DNA of 64,000 nt, taken from contig NKJG01000002.1 of assembly GCA_002256395.1 (NCBI GenBank), positions 273,098 to 337,097 of the forward strand. Reading direction: 5' to 3'. A program made the translations under genes and the position numbers. The stretch comes from Bacteroidetes bacterium B1(2017) (GTDB taxonomy: Bacteria; Bacteroidota; Bacteroidia; UKL13-3). Numbering within the stretch: the stretch's first letter is position 1; the number at the start of each line of letters is the position of its first letter. A model generated the notes under the pieces. The model saw nothing but the letters and a program-made list of their open reading frames with translations, made no database searches and was not told the DNA's origin. This document shows, one piece after another, positions 48,301 to 57,344 of the stretch.

Positions 48301-49705
48301 ACTTCATGCCTTCGATACCTTTACACGAGATTTTAGAGTGGCTAGTGTAGACACCAAAGATTCTGTTTTTGTGAAATTGGGTGGATCATTTAATACCCTG
48401 GGAAAAGGTACAAGATTATTTGTGAACGGACTTGGAGAAGGTATTGTTAGTTTGGATTGGATACCAACCTGTGGTGATATTTACCAAGATACTTTAGAAC
48501 TTCAAATAATTGTAAGAGATAATACCTGCCCCTATTTTAGACAGGCAACTAAAATCATTCAGTTTTTAGTTATACCAGCCTTGCCTGTATCTCCTCCGGT
48601 TAGTTATTGCCCTAAAATAATTAGTTCAGATTCCATCTTATTAGAATGGTCAACCTTTGTCCCAAGCAATTTAACAAAGGAATTGTTTTTAATTAGAACC
48701 GTTAACGGAGTGCCTACGCGTGTGGCTAGTTTCACAGATTTAAGCACAGGAGGGTATACTGATATTTTTAAATTTGTTACTGCCAATACCACCTGTTACA
48801 AATTAAGTTCAATGGATGTATGTGGGTTTTATGGAGATACGAGTATATCTTCCTGCGTTCAAAACGATAAGACCTTTGCTCCGAATCTTGCTATTTATAC
48901 GGCAACAGTTAGTAATAACAAAGATGTTCAATTAGTATTTGAGGAAGCAGAATCGGATAGTTTTTGGCGCTACCAAATATGGAAACGAGCGGGTAGAGCT
49001 GGAGCTTATTCTTTACATAAAGAAATACGAACATTAGAAGATACCGTTTATACAGATTCAGAGGTAAAAGTGGGTGAAAATAGCTATTGCTACCAATTGG
49101 TGAACATAGATTTATGCGGCAATAAGAGTATTAAAAACAAAGAGGCATGTACCATTTTATTGGATGGAAAAGCAGAGCCTTTTGTAAATAATATGAATTG
49201 GTTACCTTATGATTATTGGGATCAAGGGGTAAATAAATATGAAATATTAAAAACTGAACCAACACTTTATGAAGATGCTATTTTTGGTTCAAAATCTATT
49301 AAACCATTAATGGCAACTGATACAAAATTAAACTACGATAATGGCCTATATGAATATACCATTCTTGCGTATGAAAATGATTTTGGCAACAACCAAACGA
49401 GTAAATCAAACACGATTCAATTACTGCAATTGCCAGTTCTTTATTCGCCAAACGCCTACACAGATAACAACGACGGGGTGAATGATGTATTTCATTTAGT
49501 GCCTGTATTTGTGAGAGACTACCATCTACAAATTTATAATAGATGGGGCGAACGTATTTTTGAAACGTATTCTAAAAAGGATGGATTTAAAGGTACCTAC
49601 GGAGGAAATGAATCTCAAGGAGATGTTTATTTTTATATCGTAGAGTATGGAGGATGGGATAACAGTAAATACATTAAAAAGGGCAATTTTACCCTTTTAC
49701 GATAA
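45365..49705 (+). CDS. Large secreted SBBP-repeat protein with T9SS type B (gliding motility-associated) C-terminal domain
   Basis: 1446 aa; FIAKFNPSGSALIFGTFLGGSDNE repeats; C-terminal YSPNAYTDNNDGVNDVFHLVPVFVRDYHLQIYNRWGERIFET. Confidence 0.9.
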   Translation: MKTATKYKRIFLPLFLNCLLLLAFQKESRASLPIKSAIQFTENKGQWQENVLFKADIPIGNIFIEKNCLTYLFIDKEATHEYQHGKDIKSVHFHSVKVYFQNSNPNPGIEKTNKSDEYYNYFVSDQSKWASFVYAYKRIVLKNIYPKTDLEIISKPDGIKINFVLQAGADPSKIQLKYEGADELFIKENQLHVKTSLGEMIESAPVSYQQIGQTQKAISTQYTLQNNTLGFKLKTKNTYLPITIDPDVIFGTYMGSAADNFGFAASYDTSGNAYGAGTVYAANFPFTTGAYDVSFNGGSAANNEYARDAFIAKFNPSGSALIFGTFLGGSDNEQPHSVTIVNGEIFVFGTTYSSNFPTTFAALDRSYNGGADIFVLKLNSSGSSLIASTFIGGTNDDGINGESHYGFPAQSHDLPYNYADWFRGEVLADLTGNIYITTCTKSTQAQGLPIVNANQFSFGGGNQDAYFIKLTNSLSSLIFATYLGGTGDESAYSVCVNSLNEPIITGGTTSSSLAFNTSTFGYSGDVDGFIAKYSSSGVKQRLIYSGTATYDQSFFVQTDDINNIYILGQTNGNMPKSSGVYGTANAKQFLQKYNSSLSTLLLSTTFGKAGAEPSISPSAFLIDVCGRIYVSGWGGGTNESYHFGMDDVTGLATTPDAFQKNTDGSDFYLMVLAPNFGSLLYASYYGGTFSQEHVDGGTSHFDRSGVVYQAVCAGCGGLSDFPTTPTAYSKVNPGKRAYNTNIGGCNLGMFKFDMRTYMIPPKFTDTTLTIIAGQTLDYDFFTTDAGGDNLTISFTGDILTRPINPAVITTINNVPGLIASKLHFSTLCSDYPSDTIVIDVTVTDGACPAPNEIYGKIKIVLRSEPIPAPFPECIKIVNDNTLQLTWINGAANSDFKNYQLLRKINNGPLTRFDSISNQIKTSYKDSVAPDNLNQNYCYQMVSLNSCGRPGDSSRVICSLPKSDTLGSNYFTGLQTELFVLHAFDTFTRDFRVASVDTKDSVFVKLGGSFNTLGKGTRLFVNGLGEGIVSLDWIPTCGDIYQDTLELQIIVRDNTCPYFRQATKIIQFLVIPALPVSPPVSYCPKIISSDSILLEWSTFVPSNLTKELFLIRTVNGVPTRVASFTDLSTGGYTDIFKFVTANTTCYKLSSMDVCGFYGDTSISSCVQNDKTFAPNLAIYTATVSNNKDVQLVFEEAESDSFWRYQIWKRAGRAGAYSLHKEIRTLEDTVYTDSEVKVGENSYCYQLVNIDLCGNKSIKNKEACTILLDGKAEPFVNNMNWLPYDYWDQGVNKYEILKTEPTLYEDAIFGSKSIKPLMATDTKLNYDNGLYEYTILAYENDFGNNQTSKSNTIQLLQLPVLYSPNAYTDNNDGVNDVFHLVPVFVRDYHLQIYNRWGERIFETYSKKDGFKGTYGGNESQGDVYFYIVEYGGWDNSKYIKKGNFTLLR

Positions 49706-50302
49706 TTACTTTTCCCACTCAAGAGTTTGAATTAAGTGCATCATATCTGCCTTAATAAACTTTAAAACAGGTGCAATAGAATCTTGGTTTGTTTTAGTTT
49801 CAAAGTATAAAGAGCCTCTTAAAAAATGCTCGGTACTATCTGTTACGTAAAATTGAGCATTTGTAGCTGTACTTCCATCTAGCTCATAAAATATCCCTTG
49901 AAACTTATCTGTACCTACGTAATTCTCTACTATTTGATCGGCACGCATAACATGTTTAAAAACCATTTCACGCGAATCATTCAGTAATTTAAATAAGTCT
50001 TTACGGTCTTTTACTTGCCTATAACTTAAATGTAGGGTGGCTCCAAAAGGTTTATAATACACGTTGTACCAACATTCTTCTGCTGCTGGATAGGGATCCA
50101 ATTTAACCTCAGCATACACCGGTAAATCAAAACTGTAATGACAATTATCAAGGTGGTATCTAGAATATTCCCGCTTTGGAAAATCAATTCGCTCAAAGCC
50201 TCTAGGACGCGGCGCGCCCTGTTCTTGGTTACCACCACAAGAAATAAAAAATAAAATACTTACTAAAAATAGCTTAGCTGTTTGCATGTTGTATTGGTTC
50301 AA
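49706..50302 (-). CDS. gldD: Gliding motility lipoprotein GldD
   Basis: Lipoprotein signal; PRPRGFERIDFPKREYSRYHLDNCHYSFDLPVYAEV; adjacent to gldE. Confidence 0.9.
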   Translation of the reverse strand: MNQYNMQTAKLFLVSILFFISCGGNQEQGAPRPRGFERIDFPKREYSRYHLDNCHYSFDLPVYAEVKLDPYPAAEECWYNVYYKPFGATLHLSYRQVKDRKDLFKLLNDSREMVFKHVMRADQIVENYVGTDKFQGIFYELDGSTATNAQFYVTDSTEHFLRGSLYFETKTNQDSIAPVLKFIKADMMHLIQTLEWEK

Positions 50303-51620
50303 ACGAAACTTTTACGCGTTTAATTCTTCTAGCATCAACTGATTCTATTTTAAACGTGTAGTTTTTAAACTTTATTTCCTGACCCATTTTTGGAAGATGT
50401 GAATTAATTTCAAGAAGCATTCCTCCTATTGTTTCTGCGTCGTTTCTAACATCTTCAAAATCTTCAACAGGAATCTCCATGTATTTGCACATGTCGTTTA
50501 TAAGCATTTTACCTTCAAACACAAACGTATATTGATTGATACGTGTGTATACATGCTCATCTTCATCAAACTCGTCTTGTATTTCACCAAAAATCTCTTC
50601 CACAATATCTTCCATACTCACTAAACCACTCGTTCCACCAAACTCATCCACCACTATCGCTAAATGCATCCTTTTGGTTTGAAATTCTTTTAATAAATCA
50701 TCAATTTTCTTGCTTTCAGGAATAAAATAAGCTGGTCTAATTAAAGCCTGCCAATTAAAATCGGATCCTTCGTTTAAGTGTGGTAATAGATCTTTAGTGA
50801 ATAAAATACCTTTAATTTGATCTAGGTTATCTTCAAACACAGGCACTCTACTATACCCAGAATCTACAATTTGCAACATTAATTGGTCAAACAAAATGCT
50901 AAGCTCAACGCCAATAACATCGGGACGTTGACGCATAATTTGTTTAACATTTGTATTTCCAAAATTAACCACACTTTTAAGAATATTCTTTTCTTGCTTT
51001 GGTGCATCTTTTTCAGAAGTAATTTCTATCGCATGGTTCAATTCGTCTACAGATAATATATGACCTTTTTTGGTAATTCTTTTATCAATAATAGAGGTAC
51101 TGCGCTCCAAAATAAATACCAGTGGTTGAAACAATTTATAGGTGTAATAAATAGGAACCGCCAATATGCGAGAGATTTTTACATTGTTTTGGAAAGAATA
51201 AACTTTTGGAATAACCTCACCAAACAATACCAATAAAAAGGTTACAAAAACTACTTCAAATAAAAATCCAAATAAAGGATAGGCATGGAAATTAAATATC
51301 GTACCAAATAGAAAAGTAGTAACCAAAACCACCGCTATATTCACAAACGTATTGGCAATTAAAATGGTTGCTAATAAGCGCTTTGGGTATCGTAAAAGAA
51401 AATTTATTGCATTAGCCCTTGATCCTGGTTCTTCAATTAATTCTGCTAATTGCGCTTTGCTTAAAGAAAACAAGGCATTTTCTGAGCCAGAATAGCAAGC
51501 TGAAAGAAAAACAAGAATGATAATTCCGAGAAGTGAAAACAAAACGCTAAGTGCGTCTGATGAGCTAAAAGCTGGATTAAACAGTTGTAAAAAAATACTA
51601 CCAGCGGGAGGTTCGTCCAT
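50274..51620 (-). CDS. gldE: Gliding motility-associated CBS/hemolysin-type protein GldE
   Basis: DUF21 TM domain SACYSGSENALFSLSKAQL; CBS domains; VDEFGGTSGLVSMEDIVEEIFGEIQDE. Confidence 0.9.
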   Translation of the reverse strand: MDEPPAGSIFLQLFNPAFSSSDALSVLFSLLGIIILVFLSACYSGSENALFSLSKAQLAELIEEPGSRANAINFLLRYPKRLLATILIANTFVNIAVVLVTTFLFGTIFNFHAYPLFGFLFEVVFVTFLLVLFGEVIPKVYSFQNNVKISRILAVPIYYTYKLFQPLVFILERSTSIIDKRITKKGHILSVDELNHAIEITSEKDAPKQEKNILKSVVNFGNTNVKQIMRQRPDVIGVELSILFDQLMLQIVDSGYSRVPVFEDNLDQIKGILFTKDLLPHLNEGSDFNWQALIRPAYFIPESKKIDDLLKEFQTKRMHLAIVVDEFGGTSGLVSMEDIVEEIFGEIQDEFDEDEHVYTRINQYTFVFEGKMLINDMCKYMEIPVEDFEDVRNDAETIGGMLLEINSHLPKMGQEIKFKNYTFKIESVDARRIKRVKVSFEPIQHANS

Positions 51621-51703
51621 ATTATTTATTAAAGGTGATTAAGCAAAAGTAATCATTACCAGCTATAAAAGAAAAAAATGCTCCTAGTTTTGTCAACAAA
51701 ATA

Positions 51704-52096
51704 CTATCCATTTAAGTCCGTATTAGGCTCCGATTGCTTTTCATCCGTGCTTTTGGCCGAACCTAAGAGTTGAATTTGATTTGCCTTAATTTTCTTACGT
51801 GGCACCTCATTTCCATTTTTATCTTTATAGTTTTCGGTTCTAATTTTTCCTTCTACATAAACCTGAGTTCCTTTTTTAAGGTAACCCTTCATTTTAAGTG
51901 AATCAACAGATCTGGCCAATTGATCCCAAACTTCTATATTATGCCACTCGGTTTCTACTCTACGTTCGCCACTTTTATCTACAAACTGTTCGTGGGTTGC
52001 CATGGTAAATTGCGCTACTACCCTATTGTTTTCAAGGTATTTAACAACTGGGTCGATCCCAAGGTTACCAATAAGCATTACTTTATTTAAGGACAT
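51704..52096 (-). CDS. ssb: Single-stranded DNA-binding protein
   Basis: MSLNKVMLIGNLGIDPVVKYLENNRVVAQFTMATHE...TEWHNIEVWDQLA...GTQVYVEGKIRTENYKDKNG. Confidence 0.93.
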   Translation of the reverse strand: MSLNKVMLIGNLGIDPVVKYLENNRVVAQFTMATHEQFVDKSGERRVETEWHNIEVWDQLARSVDSLKMKGYLKKGTQVYVEGKIRTENYKDKNGNEVPRKKIKANQIQLLGSAKSTDEKQSEPNTDLNG

Positions 52097-52210
52097 AATT
52101 TACAGTTTTAGTATTCTCATGTGTGCATGTAAATTGCAAACTTGAGTTGGTAAAGGTATTCGATTTTACTTGAATTTAGCACCCAAGTTTGGCTCTAATT
52201 TTAAGGTGTT

Positions 52211-53248
52211 TTATTCCAAACTTTCTAGATAATGCTGAAATAATCGTGGTACACCAAAAGTTAGAAGTTCTTTTTTTGTCACCCAAATTTCGCCAATACC
52301 AAGAGGAATAGGCTTTGGTATTTCAAGGAAATAAAAATTGGCATGAAGATGTTGGTGTGAAAGAATGTGTTTTTTTTCATAAACCAATTTCAAACTTTGC
52401 TGGGCATGAATCCAATTTAACTCCAACATTTCTACAAAAAACTCCTGTAAACTTAATGGATTTGAACTTTCAAGTAAGGGTAAATCAACTAAATTTTGCC
52501 AAATATCCCCTGCAGGTCGTTTTATAATTGCCAATTTGGAGCCCGCTTGAAGGTGTAAATAACTAAAATATCTATGCCTTACCGGGTTCTTTTTGTTTTT
52601 AACGGGAAATAAATCTTCTTGTTTTAATTGGTGAGCCAGGCACTTACTTTCTAATGGGCAATTTGGGCAATTGGGTTTAGTGGGGGTGCAAACCAAAGAA
52701 CCTAGCTCCATCATAGCCTGGTTATGCATGGCAGGGTTCTTTTTATTTAAGAAAGTCTGAGCCAATTCAGCAAATATCTTTTTGCCAGTAGTAGAATTTA
52801 TTGATTCGGCCTGCCCATACAATCTAGAAAGCACACGAAACACGTTACCATCTAGCACGGCAACAGCCTCGTTATAGGCAAAACTAGCAATAGCTGCGGC
52901 TGTATATGGGCCAATTCCTTTCAATTTAATTAATTCGGCATAGGATTTAGGAAAACTGCCCTTGAATTGCTCATTTACCAATTTAGCGGTATGATGCATG
53001 TTTCTTGCTCTAGAATAATATCCCAAACCCTGCCAATGTTTCAAAATTTCGTCCTCGCTTGCCTGAGCCATGTCCTTAACTTGTGGATATGTTTGAAGAA
53101 AGTCTAAAAAATAGGGCAATCCTTGTTGCACTCTAGTTTGTTGCAAAATAACTTCGGAAAGCCATATCACATATGGGTCTGTGGTGTTTCTCCAAGGCAG
53201 TTGGCGTTGGTTCAAACCGTACCATTTTAAAAGTTCTTGTTGCAGCAT
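52211..53248 (-). CDS. mutY: A/G-specific adenine glycosylase
   Basis: LPWRNTTDPYVIWLSEVILQQTRV; LKGIGPYTAAAIASFAY; CX6CX2CX5C Fe-S motif CTPTKPNCPNCPLESKC. Confidence 0.95.
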   Translation of the reverse strand: MLQQELLKWYGLNQRQLPWRNTTDPYVIWLSEVILQQTRVQQGLPYFLDFLQTYPQVKDMAQASEDEILKHWQGLGYYSRARNMHHTAKLVNEQFKGSFPKSYAELIKLKGIGPYTAAAIASFAYNEAVAVLDGNVFRVLSRLYGQAESINSTTGKKIFAELAQTFLNKKNPAMHNQAMMELGSLVCTPTKPNCPNCPLESKCLAHQLKQEDLFPVKNKKNPVRHRYFSYLHLQAGSKLAIIKRPAGDIWQNLVDLPLLESSNPLSLQEFFVEMLELNWIHAQQSLKLVYEKKHILSHQHLHANFYFLEIPKPIPLGIGEIWVTKKELLTFGVPRLFQHYLESLE

Positions 53249-53314
53249 AATTAAGGACTGGCAAGAAAAATGAAATATTTTATTAAAAAAACATCTTTTT
53301 TCAGTTCTAATACA

Positions 53315-53322
53315 TACATTTG
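53315..53322 (+). promoter_or_regulatory. Candidate -7 promoter element of HU gene
   Basis: TACATTTG matches TAnnTTTG upstream of 53391. Confidence 0.35.
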
Positions 53323-53390
53323 CAACCCCTTACGAGTGGGCGAAAATTTAAAATAGAAGAAAACATTCAATCATATAATACAGAGTAACA

Positions 53391-53732
53391 ATGACTAAAG
53401 CAGAAATTATCCAAGAGATTTCACTTAAAACAGGTGTAGAGAAAAACCAAGTGCAGGAAGTAGTAGAGTCTTTCTTTAAAGTGGTTCGCAACAACATGAC
53501 AGAAGGTAAAAATGTTTACTTCCGTGGTTTTGGATCATTCATTATTAAAAGACGTGCAAAGAAAATTGCTCGTAACATCTCTAAAAATACCGCAATGGTT
53601 ATTGATGAGCATTATATTCCATCATTTAAGCCAGCTAAAACTTTCGTAGAGAAAATTAAGAAAAGTGAAGTTGTAAAAACTACTGCTGCAAAAAGAGAAG
53701 CAGAAGCTAAACAAGCCTTAAAAGAAGCTTAA
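53391..53732 (+). CDS. HU/IHF family DNA-binding protein
   Basis: MTKAEIIQEISLKTGVEKNQVQEVVESFFKVVRNNMTEGKNVYFRGFGSFIIKRRAKK. Confidence 0.94.
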   Translation: MTKAEIIQEISLKTGVEKNQVQEVVESFFKVVRNNMTEGKNVYFRGFGSFIIKRRAKKIARNISKNTAMVIDEHYIPSFKPAKTFVEKIKKSEVVKTTAAKREAEAKQALKEA

Positions 53733-54571
53733 TGCAATTTAACAAAGCACAAATAATCATCTTAGGCGTATTGCTTGGCCTGGTTGGGATTTTAGTTTAC
53801 TTAAACTATAAATCATCCACACCAGATATGGTACCTGCAACCCAGGCACCCATGGCTATGCATAAACCTTTTGATTTTGATGAGTATTTGGGCAATTTAA
53901 AAGATTCTGTTTCGGCCGAAACTTGGCAATCATTAAGCGACCAAACTCAAATAGCAAACAAGCCAGATGCTAGGCTATTTGAAATTGTTGGATTAGCTAG
54001 TACTTGGGATTCTTTAGGATTTAAATTGGTAGGTGCGCATTATTTTTCAAAAGCTGCCGCCCGTTTAAACGATGAAAATTCTTGGTACAATTCAGCGCTT
54101 AAATATTACGAGTTTGCCGCTACTTGTGTGGATACAGCCATGCAAATTTATGCTTCTAAGCAAGCCATTACTGCATTTGAAAAAGTAATTGCACTTAATG
54201 AAAATAATCTTGAAGCTAAAAATGCATTAGCCATTTGCTACGTTCAAAATGATTTAGACATTATGAAGGGCGTACAATTACTAAAGGATGTAACACGTAG
54301 AGATTCAAATAATGTTGACGCTAATTATACCCTTGGAATGCTTTCTATGCGTTCTGGGCAAGTAGATAAAGCTGTTGGCCGTTTTGAAGCGCTTACACGT
54401 ATTGAGCCGATGAATCCAGAATTTCATTATTACCTTGGCGAAGCATATAGCCAGCTAGGTAAGAAGAACGAAGCAATAAAATCTTTTGAAACCTTTAAAG
54501 GCCTTGTGCCTGATGAGGAAGCTAAGAAAAATATAGATATCACTATTAATAACCTTAAAAATTCTAATTAA
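53732..54571 (+). CDS. TPR-repeat protein with N-terminal TM anchor
   Basis: N-terminal TM; TPR motifs NNVDANYTLGMLSMRSGQVDKAVGRFEALTRIEPMNPEFHYYLGEAYSQLGK. Confidence 0.82.
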   Translation: MQFNKAQIIILGVLLGLVGILVYLNYKSSTPDMVPATQAPMAMHKPFDFDEYLGNLKDSVSAETWQSLSDQTQIANKPDARLFEIVGLASTWDSLGFKLVGAHYFSKAAARLNDENSWYNSALKYYEFAATCVDTAMQIYASKQAITAFEKVIALNENNLEAKNALAICYVQNDLDIMKGVQLLKDVTRRDSNNVDANYTLGMLSMRSGQVDKAVGRFEALTRIEPMNPEFHYYLGEAYSQLGKKNEAIKSFETFKGLVPDEEAKKNIDITINNLKNSN

Positions 54572-54572
54572 C

Positions 54573-54662
54573 ATGCCAAGCGGTAAAAAAAGAAAGCGTC
54601 ATAAAATCGCAACCCACAAACGCAAAAAACGTCTTCGTAAAAATAGACACAAGAAGAAGTAA
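54573..54662 (+). CDS. Basic 29 aa micro-protein, AURKAIP1/COX24 (mS38)-like ribosomal protein
   Basis: ATG at 54573, translation MPSGKKRKRHKIATHKRKKRLRKNRHKKK*; below ORF-track cutoff; lies between the TPR gene and rng. Confidence 0.8.
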   Translation: MPSGKKRKRHKIATHKRKKRLRKNRHKKK

Positions 54663-54670
54663 TGTGAATT

Positions 54671-54706
54671 GAAAAAGAAGTAAGTATTTAGCTTACTTCT
54701 TTTTCT
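54671..54706 (+). terminator. Rho-independent terminator
   Basis: gaaaaagaagtaag-tatttag-cttacttctttttc hairpin after the micro-ORF. Confidence 0.75.
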
Positions 54707-54792
54707 GTTCTTGCCCCCTCTTAAGTTATTACTTTATTACCCTCCCTCACATTGCAACAACCTTTTGGTTGATTGCCTAAAACATTATTGTA

Positions 54793-56349
54793 GTGAATTA
54801 CGAATTAATAATCAATTCAAACCCTTCGGGAGGGGTAGATATTGCCATTCTCAAGGATAAAAAACTTATCGAACTACACCACGAAAAGGTAGACAATAGT
54901 TTCCAAGTTGGTGATGTATACCTAGGAACTGTAGGTAAAATTATGCCTGGCCTTAATGCCGGCTTTGTTAACGTTGGCCACGAAAAAGATGCCTTTTTGC
55001 ATTACCTCGACCTTGGCCCCCAATTTCAATCGACTCAGAAATTTACGCGCATGCTGCGCAGTAGCCGTCCTAAAGAAAATAGCATTCAAGCTCAACATTT
55101 AGAATCGGATATTAATAAAGGTGGTAAAATTACCGACCTACTTAAACGCAATCAGCAAATATTGGTTCAGGTTACTAAAGAACCTATTTCTAACAAAGGC
55201 CCGCGCCTAACGTGTGAGCTTTCTTTAGCTGGACGATTTTTAGTGATGATGCCCTTTGATAATTCTATTAGCATCTCTAAGAAAATTGTTAAACAAGACG
55301 AACGTAGAAGACTTAAAGAAGCAGTTAATGCCATTAAGCCCGAAAATTTTGGTGTCATTATTAGAACCAATGCGGAGGGTGAAAGTATTGACGATTTGCA
55401 AAGTGATTTAAAAGATCTCATGAGCAAATGGGATGGAATGTGCAAACAATTAAAAGAAGCAAATTCTCCTCAAAAAGTTTTAGGCGAAAACGACAGAACC
55501 CTTACCATGGTTAGGGATTTGGTAAATGAGACGTATACCAACATCCAAATAAACGACAACTTTTTATACACTAAAATTAAGTCGTACTTAAATAATAAAT
55601 CTCCTGAATTAGAAAGTATCGTTAAGTTCTATAATGGCAAATTGCCCATCTTTGAGCAGTTTGGAATTGAAAAACAAATAAAGACTAGCTTCGGAAAAGA
55701 AGTGAACTTTATGGGTGGATCGTACCTTATAATTGAACATACCGAAGCTTTGCATGTAATAGATGTAAATAGCGGTAACACTTCTAATAAAGGCGAAAAT
55801 CAAGAGGAAAATGCCCTTAAAGTTAATATGGAGGCTGTTGAAGAAATAGCCCGCCAATTGCGCTTAAGAGACCTTGGTGGTATAATTGTAATTGACCTTA
55901 TTGATCTTAAAACCGCTGGCAATCGCAAATTGGTTTACGAGAAGCTGAAGGAGGTAATGAAAACCGATAGGGCTAAACATAAGATTCTTCCAATGAGTCC
56001 GTTTGGCTTAATTCAAATTACTCGCCAACGTGTGAGGCCAGAAATGGCCGTTGTAACTAATGAAAAATGTCCTACCTGCATGGGCAGCGGCGAAATTCAA
56101 TCGAGTGTAAGTATTGTAGACGATATTGATAGCCACGTTAAATACCTTATTGAAAACCTTAGTTTAAAGGGTTTCTGCATAGAAGTTCATCCCTATTTAG
56201 CTGCTTTCTTAAAAGATGGTTGGTTTAAATCGCCTCGCTTTAAATGGTGGAGAGCCTATAAGCAATGGATAAAAGTTACTCCTAATAACAGTTTACATCT
56301 AGTAGATTATAAATTTATTGACGCAAAAGGCGAAGAGGTAGTTCTTTAA
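54793..56349 (+). CDS. rng: Ribonuclease E/G family protein
   Basis: GTG start; YLGTVGKIMPGLNAGFVNVGHEKDAFLHYLDL S1 domain; VIDVNSGN, GGIIVIDLIDL; KCPTCMGSG zinc link. Confidence 0.94.
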   Translation: MNYELIINSNPSGGVDIAILKDKKLIELHHEKVDNSFQVGDVYLGTVGKIMPGLNAGFVNVGHEKDAFLHYLDLGPQFQSTQKFTRMLRSSRPKENSIQAQHLESDINKGGKITDLLKRNQQILVQVTKEPISNKGPRLTCELSLAGRFLVMMPFDNSISISKKIVKQDERRRLKEAVNAIKPENFGVIIRTNAEGESIDDLQSDLKDLMSKWDGMCKQLKEANSPQKVLGENDRTLTMVRDLVNETYTNIQINDNFLYTKIKSYLNNKSPELESIVKFYNGKLPIFEQFGIEKQIKTSFGKEVNFMGGSYLIIEHTEALHVIDVNSGNTSNKGENQEENALKVNMEAVEEIARQLRLRDLGGIIVIDLIDLKTAGNRKLVYEKLKEVMKTDRAKHKILPMSPFGLIQITRQRVRPEMAVVTNEKCPTCMGSGEIQSSVSIVDDIDSHVKYLIENLSLKGFCIEVHPYLAAFLKDGWFKSPRFKWWRAYKQWIKVTPNNSLHLVDYKFIDAKGEEVVL

Positions 56350-56413
56350 AAAGTCCTGCTAGTTGATAGTAAGGATGGTTTTAATTAATTTTCACGTACC
56401 AATTAACTAGTTT

Positions 56414-57340
56414 TTGAACCTAAGCGAAAAAAATAGTATTCTTATCAAAGCCGAAGCTAAACGCTTGGGCTTTGCTTTTTGTGGGGTATCCAAAGCCGAT
56501 TTTTTAGAAGAGGAAGCCCCTCGATTAGAACAATGGCTTAAGGAAAATAGAAATGGCAAAATGGGGTATATGGAAAACCATTTTGATAAACGCCTCGACC
56601 CAAGACTATTGGTAGATGGCGCCAAATCTGTAATTAGTATGCTTTATAACTACCATAACCCATCCCCTGTTTTTGGTTCGAACCAATTAAAAGTCTCACA
56701 ATATGCTTATGGTGAAGATTACCATGAGGTAGTGAAGGATAAATTAAAGGAGCTATTATTTTTCATTCAAACAGAAATTGGTGACGTAAACGGAAGAGCT
56801 TTTGTTGATTCTGCACCCGTTCTTGAAAAAGCTTGGGCACAAAAAAGCGGTCTTGGGTGGTTGGGTAAAAATGGAAATATTATACATAAAGGTGCCGGAA
56901 GTTACTTTTTTTTAAGCGAGCTTATTTTAGACCTAGAATTAGCAGCCGACACTCCTGTAACCGACCATTGCGGCACCTGCACCGCGTGTATAGATGCCTG
57001 CCCTACCGAGGCAATATATGAACCTAATAAAGTAGATGGGAGTAAATGTATTAGCTATTTTACCATTGAATTAAAGGATGCTATTCCAGAAGAATTGAAA
57101 GGGAAATGGGCCAATTGGATTTTTGGCTGCGATATTTGTATGGATGTTTGCCCCTGGAATAAGTTTGCAAAAGCCACAAAAGAACCTAGGTTTGAACCAA
57201 ATAAAGGCTTTGAATTAATGAATTCTTCCAATTGGCAGGATATTTCCGAAGAATTATTTACCGAATTGTTTAAAAAATCGCCCTTAAAGCGCAGCAAATA
57301 CAACGGTTTGAAAAGAAACATTGACTTCCTAATAAACTGA
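56414..57340 (+). CDS. queG: Epoxyqueuosine reductase
   Basis: TTG start; [18 protein letters not shown] and [13 protein letters not shown] Fe-S clusters; [23 protein letters not shown]. Confidence 0.94.
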   Translation: MNLSEKNSILIKAEAKRLGFAFCGVSKADFLEEEAPRLEQWLKENRNGKMGYMENHFDKRLDPRLLVDGAKSVISMLYNYHNPSPVFGSNQLKVSQYAYGEDYHEVVKDKLKELLFFIQTEIGDVNGRAFVDSAPVLEKAWAQKSGLGWLGKNGNIIHKGAGSYFFLSELILDLELAADTPVTDHCGTCTACIDACPTEAIYEPNKVDGSKCISYFTIELKDAIPEELKGKWANWIFGCDICMDVCPWNKFAKATKEPRFEPNKGFELMNSSNWQDISEELFTELFKKSPLKRSKYNGLKRNIDFLIN

Positions 57341-57344
57341 TATC

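Noticed and set aside
56673-56686. TTGGTTCGAACCAA as a tRNA T-arm
   Set aside because: Resembles the GGTTCGAATCC T-loop but lies in frame inside queG with no acceptor, D or anticodon stems around it; same for the other GGTTCGAACC copies.
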